Shown: positions 1 to 9,073 of the stretch, in pieces | Layout of the letters: each line of letters begins with the position of its first letter | How positions within the stretch are numbered: position 1 is the first letter of the stretch | Assembly (NCBI RefSeq): GCF_016889705.1 | Contig: NZ_CP069526.1 | Location: 2,790,001 to 2,854,000 of the forward strand | DNA: 64,000 nt | Direction of reading: 5' to 3' | Source: Amycolatopsis sp. FDAARGOS 1241 | GTDB lineage: Bacteria > Actinomycetota > Actinomycetes > Mycobacteriales > Pseudonocardiaceae | The notes under the pieces: generated by a model | What the model saw: only the letters and a program-made list of their open reading frames with translations | The model's database searches: none | What the model was told of the DNA's origin: nothing | Program-made: the position numbers and the translations under genes

Positions 1-1282
1 CCGCCGTGCCCGCCGGCCAGTAGGCCGAGCACTCCGCGCCGGTGATGGACCGCCACGGGAACGCCGCGCCGCGCAGTCCCAGCTGCTTCGCGCGTTCCTT
101 GGCCTTGTCCATTGTGGAGTGCCGCCAGCTCAGCGCATCCCTTGCGGCATCGGGGATCGTGTACGTGAGCACGGGCAGCACGAAGGTTTCCGTGTCCCAG
201 AAGGCGTGCCCGTCGTACCCGGGACCGGTGAGGCCCTTGCCGGCGATCGCGCGCTGCTCACCGCGGGCACCGGCCTGCAGCAGGTGGAACAGCGAGAACC
301 GCACGGCCTGCTGCAGCTCGGGGTCGCCGTCGATCTCGATGTCCGAAGTGGCCCAGAAATCGTCGAGGTATTGACGCTGCTCGGCGATCAGGCCCTTCCA
401 GCCGGTCTGGCGCGCACCGGCGAGCGCGGCCTCGACCTGCGCGCGCAGGGCGGGCACGGACCGCTGCGCGGACCAGCCGTAGGCGAGGAACTTCGTGATC
501 CGCAGCCGCCCGCCCTTCGGCACGTCGACCGCGACGGTCAGGCGCGCGAGGTCGTCCTCGGAGTGGATGCGCGTGCGGATACCGTCGTCGACCTCGATCT
601 TGTGGTCCATCGCGGCGGCCATGCGCAGCCCCGAGTTGCGGGTCTGGTGCACCAGCACGGCCTGGTAGTTGGCTGCGCGGTGGAACTGCGACACCAGCGG
701 CGTGTCGAGCGCCGCGGCGACCCGCGGGTCACGCGTGTCGGACTCGATCGGCTCGTTGGCCAGCAGGTCGGACTGGACCACGAGCTGCAGGTCCTCGTCG
801 AGCGGCTCGACCTCGTAGCGGATCGCCGCGATCGCACGCTGGGTGAACGACACGAGCCGTTCGGTCTTCACGCGCACGCGGCGGCCGGTGGGGGAGGACC
901 ATTCGGTGGAACGGCGCAGGGTGCCGCTGCGGAAGTCGAGTACCCGGTCGTGCTCGTCGGCGGTGCCGTAGCGCATGTCGAGCGGCTCGTCCTCGACGAG
1001 CAGGCGCAGCACCTTGCCGTCGGTCACGTTGACAACCGTCTGCCCCTCCTCGGGGTAGCCGTAGCCACCTTCGGCGTAGGGCAGTTCGTGCTGCTCGTAG
1101 AAGCCGTTGAGGTACGTGCCGGGCAGCCCGCGAGGTTCGGCCTCCTCGAGCGTGCCGCGCAGTCCGATGTGGCCGTTGGACAACGCGAAGGCCGACTCCG
1201 TGCGCTGCAGCGCGTCGACGTCGAGGCCACGCCACCGCAGCTCCCACGGCGAGCACTCGTAACCGAAACCCGTCTCGGTCAT
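1..1282 (-). CDS. GH65 disaccharide phosphorylase, N-terminal part (runs off the left edge)
   Basis: The first 427 residues of a glycoside hydrolase family 65 protein (kojibiose/trehalose/maltose phosphorylase group), which cleaves an alpha-linked disaccharide with phosphate to beta-glucose-1-phosphate plus glucose in the cytoplasm. Visible are the N-terminal beta-sandwich and the beginning of the alpha/alpha barrel, including [12 protein letters not shown] near residue 370. The catalytic Glu would lie beyond the window; family members are about 750-800 residues. The ATG at 1280-1282 overlaps the stop of the upstream beta-phosphoglucomutase by 4 bp (ATGA), so the two are translationally coupled and consecutive in one pathway. 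Which disaccharide is used cannot be read from this part. Confidence 0.9.
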   Translation of the reverse strand, partial: MTETGFGYECSPWELRWRGLDVDALQRTESAFALSNGHIGLRGTLEEAEPRGLPGTYLNGFYEQHELPYAEGGYGYPEEGQTVVNVTDGKVLRLLVEDEPLDMRYGTADEHDRVLDFRSGTLRRSTEWSSPTGRRVRVKTERLVSFTQRAIAAIRYEVEPLDEDLQLVVQSDLLANEPIESDTRDPRVAAALDTPLVSQFHRAANYQAVLVHQTRNSGLRMAAAMDHKIEVDDGIRTRIHSEDDLARLTVAVDVPKGGRLRITKFLAYGWSAQRSVPALRAQVEAALAGARQTGWKGLIAEQRQYLDDFWATSDIEIDGDPELQQAVRFSLFHLLQAGARGEQRAIAGKGLTGPGYDGHAFWDTETFVLPVLTYTIPDAARDALSWRHSTMDKAKERAKQLGLRGAAFPWRSITGAECSAYWPAGTA

Positions 1283-2010
1283 TCCTTCTCCAGCAGTTCG
1301 GCGAGGTCGTCGACCACGACGTCGGCGCCGTGGGCTCGGAGTTCGTCGGCCTGGTCGGCGCGGTTGACGCCCACCACGTACCCGAAGTTCCCGGCGTGCC
1401 CGGCCTGTACGCCGGACAGCGCGTCCTCGAACACGGCCGCCTGCGCCGGCTCGACGTCGAGCGCCTTCGCGCCCGCCAGGAACGAGTCGGGCGCGGGCTT
1501 GCCGTTGAGGTGGTCGCGGCGGATCACGATCCCGTCGACGCGCGCCTCGACGAACTTCGACAGGTCCGCCGCGTCGAGCACCTTCGCGCCGTTCGCGGAC
1601 GACGTGACCACGGCGATCCGCAGCCCGGCGGCTTTGACCGCTTCGAGGTAGCGCACCGAGCCGGGGTAGGGGTTCACCCCGCGTTCGTCGATGATCTTGA
1701 GGACCAGCTCGTTCTTGCGGTTGCCGACGCCGTTGACGGTGGGCTCGTTCACCCCGTCGTCCGGCGATCCTTCCGGCAGTTCGATGTCGCGGGAGCGAAG
1801 GAACTCACGCACGCCGTCGGCGCGCGGGCGGCCGTCCACGTAGGCCGCGTAGTCGTGCTCGGTGAACTCGCGGAACGTTTCGCCGTCCCGGCTGCGGAGA
1901 AATTCGTCGAACGTCCGTTTCCACGCCTCGCGGTGCAGCACGGCCGTTCCGGTCAGCACGCCGTCGAGGTCGAACAGACAGGCGGTGATGGTGTCCGGCA
2001 GTCCGATCAT
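1279..2010 (-). CDS. pgmB: beta-phosphoglucomutase (HAD superfamily)
   Basis: 243 residues; converts beta-glucose-1-phosphate to glucose-6-phosphate. HAD motif I is FDLDGVLTG (residues 13-21, nucleophile Asp plus acid/base Asp), motif II is VVTSS, motif III Lys is in GKPAPDSF, and motif IV is [12 protein letters not shown]. The cap region between motifs I and II fits the beta-PGM subfamily, and the length is slightly above the usual ~220. The stop overlaps the start of the GH65 phosphorylase, whose product is exactly this enzyme's substrate. The arsR-type gene ends 9 bp upstream on the same strand, so the three probably form one transcript. Confidence 0.88.
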   Translation of the reverse strand: MIGLPDTITACLFDLDGVLTGTAVLHREAWKRTFDEFLRSRDGETFREFTEHDYAAYVDGRPRADGVREFLRSRDIELPEGSPDDGVNEPTVNGVGNRKNELVLKIIDERGVNPYPGSVRYLEAVKAAGLRIAVVTSSANGAKVLDAADLSKFVEARVDGIVIRRDHLNGKPAPDSFLAGAKALDVEPAQAAVFEDALSGVQAGHAGNFGYVVGVNRADQADELRAHGADVVVDDLAELLEKE

Positions 2011-2019
2011 GGTTGCAAC

Positions 2020-2412
2020 CTACCGGTCAGGGTCGTGTCCTGCGGCACCCGCCGGGTGGGGGCGCACGCGGTGGATGAGCTCGTGCACTGTGGCGTCGGC
2101 GAGCCGGTAACGCACCACGCGGCCGTCGCGGTGCGCGGTCACCAAACCGTGGGCGCGAAGCAACCGCAGCGCCTGCGAAACCGCGGTGTCGGTCATGCCC
2201 GTGGCCGCCGCGAGGTCCGTGACGCTGATTTCCCGCGCGTAGTGGATCGACACGAGCAACGCCAGCCGCGACGGGTCGGCGACAACCGCGAACCGCCCCG
2301 CCCACTCGTCGATCACCGCCCGATCGCCCAGCCCGGCGATCGCCGCGGCCACGCGTTCGGGGTCGATCAACCTGCGGTCGCCCTCGATGCTCACAACGCC
2401 CGATGATTCCAT
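2020..2412 (-). CDS. ArsR/SmtB-family transcriptional regulator
   Basis: 130 residues with a central winged helix-turn-helix: VADPSRLALLVSI opens the fold, VTDLAAATGMTDTAVSQALR is the recognition helix, and a wing follows around HRDGRVVRYRL. No cysteine is present, so it is not a classic Cys-coordinating arsenic sensor; the C-terminal HRVRPHP stretch has histidines but a metal site is not demonstrable. It is first in the presumed pgmB/GH65 transcript and divergent from an SRPBCC gene at 2566. ArsR-SRPBCC is a frequent divergent pairing, so the SRPBCC gene is a likely target. The exact start is uncertain within a few codons. Confidence 0.85.
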   Translation of the reverse strand: MESSGVVSIEGDRRLIDPERVAAAIAGLGDRAVIDEWAGRFAVVADPSRLALLVSIHYAREISVTDLAAATGMTDTAVSQALRLLRAHGLVTAHRDGRVVRYRLADATVHELIHRVRPHPAGAAGHDPDR

Positions 2413-2565
2413 CCGAGGCGCCGGCCGACCACTGCGGCCGACGGGATCCGCGCGCGGGAAAGTTCAGCCGCGGTGTCGAACCGCCGCCGCCGCGTTCGTC
2501 GAGTGGGTGCACAGGGCTTCACACCGGAGGAAGCCCGAGACGAGCAGACGAGGAGTGTGCGCATC

Positions 2566-3054
2566 ATGGCCGAGGAGAACGTGAGTGCCACCCTGACCAT
2601 CGCCGTGTCCCCCGCCGCGGTGTTCGCGATCCTGGCGGATCCGGCGACCCACTCGGCGATCGACGGCACCGGCTGGGTCCGGGAACCCGTCGACCGGTCG
2701 CTGCTGACCGAGGTGGGGCAGCTGTTCCGGATGGACATGCACTACGCCAGGGGTTACCGGGTGGTCAACAAGGTTCACGTGCTCGAACCGTCGCGCGCCA
2801 TCGGCTGGTTCACGGGGCAGGAGAAAGAAGACGGCGAGCTGGAGTTCGGCGGCTGGACCTGGCGCTACGACCTCACGCCGCTCGGTCCCTCCGGCACCGA
2901 GGTGACGCTCTCCTACGACTGGTCGGTGGTCCCGCAGTTCATCCGCGATCGCGGTATCCGGTTCCCGCCGTTCCCCCCGGACCACCTCGTCAACTCGCTG
3001 CACCACTTGGCCGAGCTGGCCGAGGCATCCCGGCTCGAGGCGAAGTCGCGATGA
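2566..3054 (+). CDS. SRPBCC-family protein
   Basis: 162 residues of the START/Bet v1-like fold (polyketide cyclase/dehydrase, AHSA1 relatives). The N-terminal ATLTIAVSPAAVFAILADP is the usual first strand and helix of this fold, and WTWRYDLTPLGPSGTEVTLSY is the usual late hairpin. The ATG at 2566 was chosen because AGGAG at 2551-2555 is well placed; longer in-frame starts would give an unrelated Arg-rich extension. The ligand is unknown. It is divergent from the ArsR-type regulator and convergent with the ROK gene, whose stop is 3 bp away. Confidence 0.82.
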   Translation: MAEENVSATLTIAVSPAAVFAILADPATHSAIDGTGWVREPVDRSLLTEVGQLFRMDMHYARGYRVVNKVHVLEPSRAIGWFTGQEKEDGELEFGGWTWRYDLTPLGPSGTEVTLSYDWSVVPQFIRDRGIRFPPFPPDHLVNSLHHLAELAEASRLEAKSR

Positions 3055-3057
3055 AGT

Positions 3058-4239
3058 TCAGGCGGCCCCGACCCGCCGTTCGAACACCAGCCGCTCCGCG
3101 GCCCGCAGCCCGACGCTCATCGCGCCCGTCAGGACACCGTCGTCGCCGAGTTCGCCTTGGACGACGGTCGGGACGAGCGGGGTGAAGGAGCGCAGCGCGC
3201 GGTCGATGGGGTCGAGCAGGAGGTCGGCGGCGGTGCCGATGCCGCCGCCGAGGACGATGAGTTCGGGGTCGACCACAGCGGCGACCGAGGCGACCGTGTA
3301 GGCGAGGCGGTCGGCCTCCGTCTGCACGGCGCGCTGGGCCAGTTCGTCGCCCTCACGGGCCAGGCGGAAGACCTCGCGGGCCGACTTCGCCGTGCCGAGG
3401 CCGAGTTCGCGGGCGCCGCGCACGACCGACTGGGCTGCCGTGGCTTCTTCGAGATGGCCGCGGGCCGGGACCTCGCCGCCCGACTGCGTGCGGCCGTAGG
3501 GCAGGTAGCCGATCTCGCCGGCCGCGCCCGTGGCGCCGCGGAAGACCCGGCCGTCGACCATGAGGCCCATCCCGATGCCGGTGCCGATCATGATGCAGCC
3601 GACCACGGACGCGCCGCGCGCGGCGCCGCTTTCCCACTCGCCGACGGCGGTGAGGTTCGCGTCGTTCTCCACCACGAGGTCGGGGCCCAGCGCGGCTTCG
3701 AGGTCGTCCAGCAGGCCGGGCCGGCCCCAGCCCGGCAGGTTCGGCGCGTGCCGGAAACAGCGCTTCACGGGGTCGGCGACGCCGGGGGAGCCGAGCACCC
3801 GCACCACGATGTCGGCGTCGGTCAGCCCGGCCTCGGCCACGAGCTCGCTCGCCAGCCTGCCGACGGCGGCGACGAGCGCGCTGCCGGAGCGGGCCGTGTT
3901 GCGCGTGTCGCGGCGGGCGACCATCGTGCGCCCGAGGTCGGACACGGCGCCGCGGAGGTGTTCACGCCCGATGTCCACGCCGAGGACGTAGCCGGCGGTG
4001 GGGTCGGCCTCGTAGAGCACGGCGGAGCGGCCGGTGCCGGTGGACGTGTGTCCGGTCGCGCGCGCGAGGCCCGCGGCCTCCAGCGCCAGCAGCGCCTGGC
4101 TCACGGTTGGTTTGGAGAGCCCGGTGTCCTTCGCGACCTGCGGCCGCGTCGCCGCTCCGCCGCGCCGCAGCAGGTCGAGCACCGCCCGCTGGTTGATCCT
4201 GCGCATCCCGGCCGGCGTGCCGACCTGCGGAGTCCCCAC
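3058..4239 (-). CDS. ROK-family transcriptional regulator
   Basis: 393 residues from a GTG at 4237-4239, chosen because GAAGGA lies about 10 bp upstream and because ROK regulators usually begin with TP..(L/M)R.IN, here TPAGMRRINQR. An N-terminal winged HTH (THR-PQVAKDTGLSKPTVSQAL region) is followed by a ROK/ASKHA sugar-kinase-like domain with LGVDIG, VVENDANLTAVGEW and VDPELIVLGGGIG. The family's Cys-rich zinc motif is absent: the stretch after GEIGYLPYG reads RTQSGGEVPARGHLEE, without cysteines, so sugar phosphorylation is doubtful and a sensor role is likelier. The sensed sugar is unknown; the nearby GH65/pgmB unit is a plausible target. Confidence 0.87.
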   Translation of the reverse strand: MGTPQVGTPAGMRRINQRAVLDLLRRGGAATRPQVAKDTGLSKPTVSQALLALEAAGLARATGHTSTGTGRSAVLYEADPTAGYVLGVDIGREHLRGAVSDLGRTMVARRDTRNTARSGSALVAAVGRLASELVAEAGLTDADIVVRVLGSPGVADPVKRCFRHAPNLPGWGRPGLLDDLEAALGPDLVVENDANLTAVGEWESGAARGASVVGCIMIGTGIGMGLMVDGRVFRGATGAAGEIGYLPYGRTQSGGEVPARGHLEEATAAQSVVRGARELGLGTAKSAREVFRLAREGDELAQRAVQTEADRLAYTVASVAAVVDPELIVLGGGIGTAADLLLDPIDRALRSFTPLVPTVVQGELGDDGVLTGAMSVGLRAAERLVFERRVGAA

Positions 4240-4595
4240 GTGCCGCCCGCTCCTTCTCGTCCCGGTGTCCGTCCTGCCAAGGTATCCGGCTTCCGGAGCC
4301 CTTCGGCAGGAGACCTTCTTTTCACCCGTTCGATGACCAGCGGCAGGGCGTCCCGGAGACGATACGGGGTGCCCGCCCGATCCCCGGGAGGCACGCGGGC
4401 GGCGCAGCCCGAGTTTCGTCGCTCGGACGCCCCTGAACACCCGATCCGACCAGCTTCGGCTGTGTCCCGGCGCACATTCGAGGCCGGCCGGCTGCCACCT
4501 CGTCACAGACATCGTTTGACACGACTACTGCGTGTTGCGTCCGTTCTGTCGTGTCCATACCGTGACGCGCCAAACCCGCCCCGAAGGGATTCCCC
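4240..4595. other. intergenic region between the ROK regulator and the broken molybdenum hydroxylase gene
   Basis: 356 bp without a credible gene. A TTGACA hexamer lies at 4516-4521 in the forward direction, but no convincing -10 follows at 16-18 bp. The reverse direction must hold the promoter for the ROK gene. Confidence 0.4.
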
Positions 4596-6205
4596 ATGGC
4601 CAGTCCCACCACAGACACCGACGCGCCGGACGACGAGGGGCGGGTCGGCCGCCGCCGCGTCCTCACCTACCTCGTCGCCGCGCCGACGCTCACGGTCGCC
4701 GCGAAGCTGACGTTCGACACGCTCGTGCCGGACCAGGCCGAAGCTGTCGTGCCAACGCTGCCGCAGCTCGCGGAGATCCTCGACCTCGGCGACGTGCTCA
4801 CGCTCTCGTGCGCGCCGACGCAGGGCATGCTCGTGCTCGAGGTGACCACCGACGGGCGCGTGCGGCTGCAGCTGCCGCGCTGCGAGGTGGGCCAGGGCAT
4901 CACCAAAGCCACCGCCATGCTGGTCGCCGAAGAGCTGGACCTGCCGCTCGACGAGGTCGACGTCGTGCTGTCCGACGCTCGCTCCGAACTGCTGTTCAAC
5001 CACTCACCGGTGGCTCGAACACGTTGCGCTCGCTGTATGACCCCGTCCGCGCCGCCGCCACGGCCCGCGCCCGCCTGGTCTCCGCCGCGAGCGCCGAGTG
5101 GAACGTGCCCGGTTCGCGGCTGTCCACCCGCGACGATCTCGTCCACGCCCCGACGGGCGAACGGCGTCCTACGGCGTGCTCGCCGGCCCGGCCGCGCGGG
5201 CCGACCTGCCGGCCACGCCCGTGCAGCCGAAGGCCGAGACCGCGCACACGGTGGTAGGCACGCCGACCTCGCGCAAGGACGCGCGCGCCATGGTCACCGG
5301 GAAGCAGGTCTACACGCTCGATCTCGACATCCCGGGCGCGATGCCCGTGATGGTGCGCCGCCCGCCGACGATCAACGGCACGGTGAAGAAGGTCACCAAC
5401 GAGGCCGCCGTGCGCGCGATGCCCGGCATCAGCGACCTCGCCGTCGTCCCGACCGGTGTCGCGGTGATGTCCGAGACCTTCGGCCAGGCACTCGACGGCA
5501 AGAACGCCCTCGACGTGACGTGGAACGCCGGCACGGTCGACGGGGAGAGCAACGAGACGATCAGGGAGAAGCTGCAGGGCGCGGCACTGCCCTTCGCGGT
5601 GCCACCACTGCTGACGCAACACGTGGACGGCGAGTTCGACTTCGCGTTCGTCAGCCACGCGCCGATGGAGTCCAACTCTGCGGTCGCCGACGTCCGGGAG
5701 GACAGCGCCACCATCTGGGCGGGGCTGAAGTCGCCGATCGTCGCGAAGCAGACCATCGCGCAGGAGCTGGGGCTGCCGGAGAACAAGGTCACCGTGCACG
5801 TGGTCCAGGGCGGCGGTTCCTTCGGGCGCCGGCTGTTCTTCGACGCCGCGCTGGAGGCCGCGCACATCTCCAAGGCGATGAAGAAGCCCGTGCGGCTCAT
5901 GGCCGCATCGACGACATGCGCCACGGCCGCGCCCGCGCCGCGAGCCACCACAAGATCCGCGCGACGTTCGCGCTCGGCCAGGTGCTCACGTTCGAGCACC
6001 GCGTGGTCAGCGTCGAGACCGACTGGGCCCACGGCCTCCGCGAGATCCTCACCGCGTTCGCGGCGAAGCTGCCCGTGGGCGGGCAACTTGAGCTTCGCGC
6101 AGACGGTGTTCCTGCTGACGGTGAAATCGCCCTACAACTTCGGGGTCACCACGCAGCTGCTCAACGAGGTGCCGCTCAAGTTCGACACCTCGGCGTGGCG
6201 CAGTC
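4596..6205 (+). pseudogene. broken IorB-like molybdenum hydroxylase large subunit (isoquinoline/aldehyde oxidoreductase type)
   Basis: Homology to molybdopterin-binding IorB-type subunits jumps between frames. The N-terminus has a twin-Arg leader (VGRRRVLTYLVAAPTLTVAA), typical of the exported family, then EVGQGITKATAMLVAEELDL. Near 4998 the reading moves to LTGGSNTLRSLYDPVRAAA, near 5155 to the frame with VVGTPTSRKDARAMVTGK and VVQGGGSFGRRLFFDAALEA, near 5905 to HKIRATFALGQVLTFEHR, and near 6080 to FAQTVFLLTVKSPYNFGV. Homology stops at about 6195 (FDTSAWRS), well before the family's usual ~720 residues. The indels are small, so sequencing error could explain the frames, but the missing 3' end points to a deletion or misjoin. 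No small Fe-S subunit lies beside it. Confidence 0.8.
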
Positions 6206-6757
6206 GTGTCGCTGCGGGACCCCTCGGCGAGCAAAGTGATCCTCGACCTGCTGCGCGAGAACCCGGTGCGGCGCGTCGGCACGAACCCGGTGTTCTCGGG
6301 CCTGGGCAACACCGCGCCGGCGCTGCACTTCGCTCGCGTGGCGCTGTCCAGCATGGCGCCGGGGGCGACGGGGCTCGTGCAGTTCACGGAGTCGCCGCTC
6401 GCCGGCCTGGTCGCGAGCGCGCCGGACGCGCCGGTGCAGCTTGCCCACCACGTGCTGCGCCCGATCCTCGACCTGCCCGGCGACGATCGCAACGTGCTGC
6501 TCCTGACGCTGCGCGCCTGGTTCGACTGCCAGGGTTCCACGAAGCTCACGTCGGAACGGATGTTCTGCCACCCCAACACGATCCGCCACCGGCTGCGCCG
6601 CATCACCGACGAGCTCGGGCGGTCGCTCACGAACCCCGCGGACATCGCGGAGCTCGGCGCGGCGCTGCGGGCGCTGCACCTGTTCCCGGAGACCGCGCAC
6701 CTCCCGGCGCCGAGATCGGTCGGCGCACGCGAGAGCACTGTCCACAGTGGCCGGTGA
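6206..6757 (+). pseudogene. C-terminal fragment of a PucR/CdaR-type transcriptional regulator
   Basis: An open frame of about 183 codons matching only the back half of PucR-family regulators: the GGDEF-like middle (VRRVGTNPVFSGLGNTAPAL, VALSSMAPGATGLVQF) followed by the family's HTH_30 end, with MFCHPNTIRHRLRRITDELG as the DNA-binding helices. Full-length members are usually 400-550 residues, so the front half is missing. No ribosome binding site precedes it; it begins directly where the molybdenum hydroxylase homology ends, on the same strand. It is best read as the downstream side of a deletion that fused two neighbouring genes, or of an assembly misjoin. Confidence 0.75.
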
Positions 6758-6858
6758 ACGCACGCGGTCGATGAACGCGCAACGGCCGGTGACACGAGTG
6801 CGCGCCACCGGCCGCTGTGCTGTCAGCCGTCGCTGTGTTGTCGACTGCTGCCGGGAAG

Positions 6859-7887
6859 TCAGCCGTCGCTGGACTGCTTCCACAGGTTGATCGCCGACTC
6901 GGTCGCGTAGCGGTCGATCTCGGCGAGCTCCTCGGCGGTGAACTCGAGGTTGTCCAACGCCGCGACGTTGGTCTCCAGCTGCTTGACGCTGCTCGCGCCG
7001 ATCACGAGCGACGTCATGCGCGGGTCGCGCAGGGCCCAGGCTAGGGCGAGCTGCGCGAGCGACTGGCCGCGGCGCGCGGCGATCTCGCCGAGGGCGCGGA
7101 CCTTCGCGAGGCGGTCCTCGGTGATCGAGTTCGGGTCGAGCGACTTGCCCTGCGCCGCGCGGGAGTCTGCGGGCACGCCGTTGAGGTAGCGGTCCGTGAG
7201 CAGACCCTGGGCGAGCGGCGAGAACGCGATGCAGCCGGCGCCGACCTCCTCGAGGGTGTCGAGCAGGTGGTCGTCCTCGGTCCAGCGGTTGAGCATCGAG
7301 TACGACGGCTGGTGGATCAGCAGCGGCGTGCCCAGCTCGCGCAGCAGGCGCGCGGCCTCGGCGGTGCGGTCGGAGTTGTACGACGAGATCCCGACGTAGA
7401 GCGCCTTGCCCGAGCGCACGGCGCGGTCGAGCGCACCCACGGTCTCCTCGAGCGGCGTCTGGGGGTCGAACCGGTGGGAGTAGAAGATGTCGACGTAGTC
7501 CAGGCCCATGCGCGCGAGTGAGTCGTCGAGCGACGCGAGCAGGTACTTGCGCGAACCCCACTCACCGTAGGGGCCCGGCCACATGTCCCAGCCGGCCTTC
7601 GTCGAGATCACCAGCTCGTTCCGGTACGGCTTGAAGTCCGTCGCGAGCACCCGGCCGAAGTTCGACTCGGCCGAGCCGTAGGGCGGGCCGTAGTTGTTGG
7701 CCAGGTCGAAGTGCGTGATGCCGAGGTCGAAGGCGCGCCGCAGGATTTCGCGCTGCACCTGCAGCGGGCGGTCGTCGCCGAAGTTGTGCCACAGGCCCAG
7801 AGAGATCGCGGGCAGCTTCAGCCCGCTGCGCCCGCAGCGCCGGTAGGGGATCGAGTCGTATCGGTCGGATGCCGCAACGTAGGTCAC
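6859..7887 (-). CDS. aldo/keto reductase (YghZ / L-glyceraldehyde-3-phosphate reductase type)
   Basis: 342 residues, equal to the usual ~346. NADPH-dependent TIM-barrel reductase. Catalytic residues are visible: Asp in FDLANNYGPPYG, Tyr of that same motif, Lys in ISTKAGWDMWPGPYG and His in DIFYSHRFDPQTP. The WPGPYG insertion and ISLGLWHNFGDD near the N-terminus are hallmarks of the YghZ branch, which reduces glyceraldehyde-3-phosphate and methylglyoxal. GTG 7885-7887 is the only sensible start; no Shine-Dalgarno sequence is obvious. It lies 11 bp behind the maleylpyruvate-isomerase-fold gene and is probably co-transcribed with it, under the MarR-type operator at 8542-8564. Confidence 0.9.
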   Translation of the reverse strand: MTYVAASDRYDSIPYRRCGRSGLKLPAISLGLWHNFGDDRPLQVQREILRRAFDLGITHFDLANNYGPPYGSAESNFGRVLATDFKPYRNELVISTKAGWDMWPGPYGEWGSRKYLLASLDDSLARMGLDYVDIFYSHRFDPQTPLEETVGALDRAVRSGKALYVGISSYNSDRTAEAARLLRELGTPLLIHQPSYSMLNRWTEDDHLLDTLEEVGAGCIAFSPLAQGLLTDRYLNGVPADSRAAQGKSLDPNSITEDRLAKVRALGEIAARRGQSLAQLALAWALRDPRMTSLVIGASSVKQLETNVAALDNLEFTAEELAEIDRYATESAINLWKQSSDG

Positions 7888-7898
7888 GTAGGCAGATG

Positions 7899-8522
7899 CT
7901 AGCTCGCGCCGAGCCGGGCGGCTCCAGCGCCGCGCAGCTGCGGCACGGTCGCGTGCCGGCCCGCCGCCAGCATCATCAGCGCGGCGACCGGGCCTTGGAC
8001 GAGCGCGCCCTCCCCGCCCGCCCAGTCGGCGTCGGTCGCCACCAGCCGTAGTCCCGCGAGCCGGCGCCGTGCGTAGAACGGGTAGTTGCGCTCCCACACG
8101 CGCTCCAGCGCCCGACGGCGGCGGCCGTCGGCACCGGCCGGTCCAGGCCCAGGGCCAGGGCGATGTCCTGGCCGTGGATCGCGATGTCGAGCAGCCGGTC
8201 GGCCGCGTTCGTGCCGACCGGGCGCCGCCGGGAGCCGATGCTCGCGCGCAGACGCGACGAGCTGCCCGGGCGGCACGTCGGCGACCCGGATCGCGGAGTC
8301 CCGGATCATCCGGTCGAGCCCGCCGGGGGCCCGGATGAGCTCGACGACGACCGTGCCGAAGCCCGCCGACGCCGCGAACGCGAGGTGCGCGGCGACGTCG
8401 CGCACCCGCCACCCGGTGCACAACGACGGTGCGTCCCAGCTCTTCGCGGGCAGCTGCGCCGGCTGGTCGGCGAGCGTTCGCCGCTCGATGTCCACAAGCT
8501 GCCAGATCCGCGTGTCGGCCAC
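7899..8522 (-). pseudogene. maleylpyruvate isomerase / mycothiol-dependent enzyme family gene with two compensating frameshifts
   Basis: From GTG 8520-8522 the protein begins ADTRIWQLVDIERRTLADQ and has the family's helix with WRVRDVAAHLAF, whose His is a metal ligand in DinB-like folds. Near 8250 the homologous frame shifts (NAADRLLDIAIHGQDIALAL is in another frame) and near 8110 it shifts back (ALERVWERNYPFYARRRLAG). The C-terminal LVATDADWAGGEGALVQGP is in frame with the start. Two opposite indels 140 bp apart leave the ends intact but scramble the middle, including the IHGQD metal-site helix. If the indels are sequencing errors this is a normal ~208-residue gene. Confidence 0.7.
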
Positions 8523-8541
8523 GGCCCCCCGAATATGGTCG

Positions 8542-8564
8542 GGAAGCCTGAATATCACGCTTCC
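8542..8564. promoter_or_regulatory. palindromic operator, probably of the adjacent MarR protein
   Basis: A 23-bp palindrome with the pattern GGAAGC-N-TGA-N3-TCA-N-GCTTCC (18 of 22 positions symmetric). It sits in the 63-bp gap between divergent genes: 20 bp from the GTG of the maleylpyruvate-isomerase-fold gene and 22 bp from the GTG of the MarR gene. Size, symmetry and position fit a MarR-family operator controlling both directions. Confidence 0.65.
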
Positions 8565-8585
8565 TGAACAGTAGGAGGCGAACCG

Positions 8586-9027
8586 GTGCCCGACAAGCCC
8601 CTGCCGGCACTGCCCGATCGCAACACCGCCGCCGCGCTGCACCACGCGTACCTGCACCTCGCCGCCGGCATCAACGCGGCGACGCGCGCGTGCGACCCGC
8701 GCACGCGAGCCGCGCGCGCCACCGTGTTCATCCACCTGGAGCCCGGCGGCATCCGGCTCACGCGGCTGGCCGAGAAGGCCCTGATGACGTCGCAGGCCAT
8801 GGGGGAGCTGGTCGACGACCTGGAGCGGCTCGGCTACCTGCGCCGCGAGCCGGACCCGGCCGACCGTCGCGCCAAGCTGATCCGGTTCACCAACCGGGGC
8901 AGCGAGGCGCTGGGGGGTCGCCTTCGGCGCGATCCGCGACGTCGAACGGCAGCTCGCGCAGCGGCTCGGGGAGGAGACGGTGGCCGAGCTCAACCGGATC
9001 CTGGCCCGGATCGTGGAGACGGAGTGA
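8586..9027 (+). pseudogene. MarR-family transcriptional regulator with a frameshift in a run of six G
   Basis: GTG 8586 follows AGGAGG at 8573-8578. The first 110 codons give a clear MarR winged helix (TRLAEKALMTSQAMGELVDD recognition region, then YLRREPDPADRRAKLIRFTN wing). At the G6 run 8912-8917 the frame is lost; removing one G restores the family C-terminal dimerisation helices (FGAIRDVERQLAQRLGEETV) and a stop at 9025-9027, total ~146 residues, a normal MarR length. The error is typical of homopolymer miscalls, so the gene may be intact in the organism. The likely target is the divergent operon (isomerase-fold gene plus aldo/keto reductase). Confidence 0.75.
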
Positions 9028-9073
9028 GCCCCGGCCAGTACAGTGCGAGGTGAGCAACCGCTTAGGAGGTCAC

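Noticed and set aside
2473..2565. Longer N-terminus for the SRPBCC protein
   Set aside because: The extension is Arg-rich with no homology, and a good AGGAG supports the ATG at 2566.
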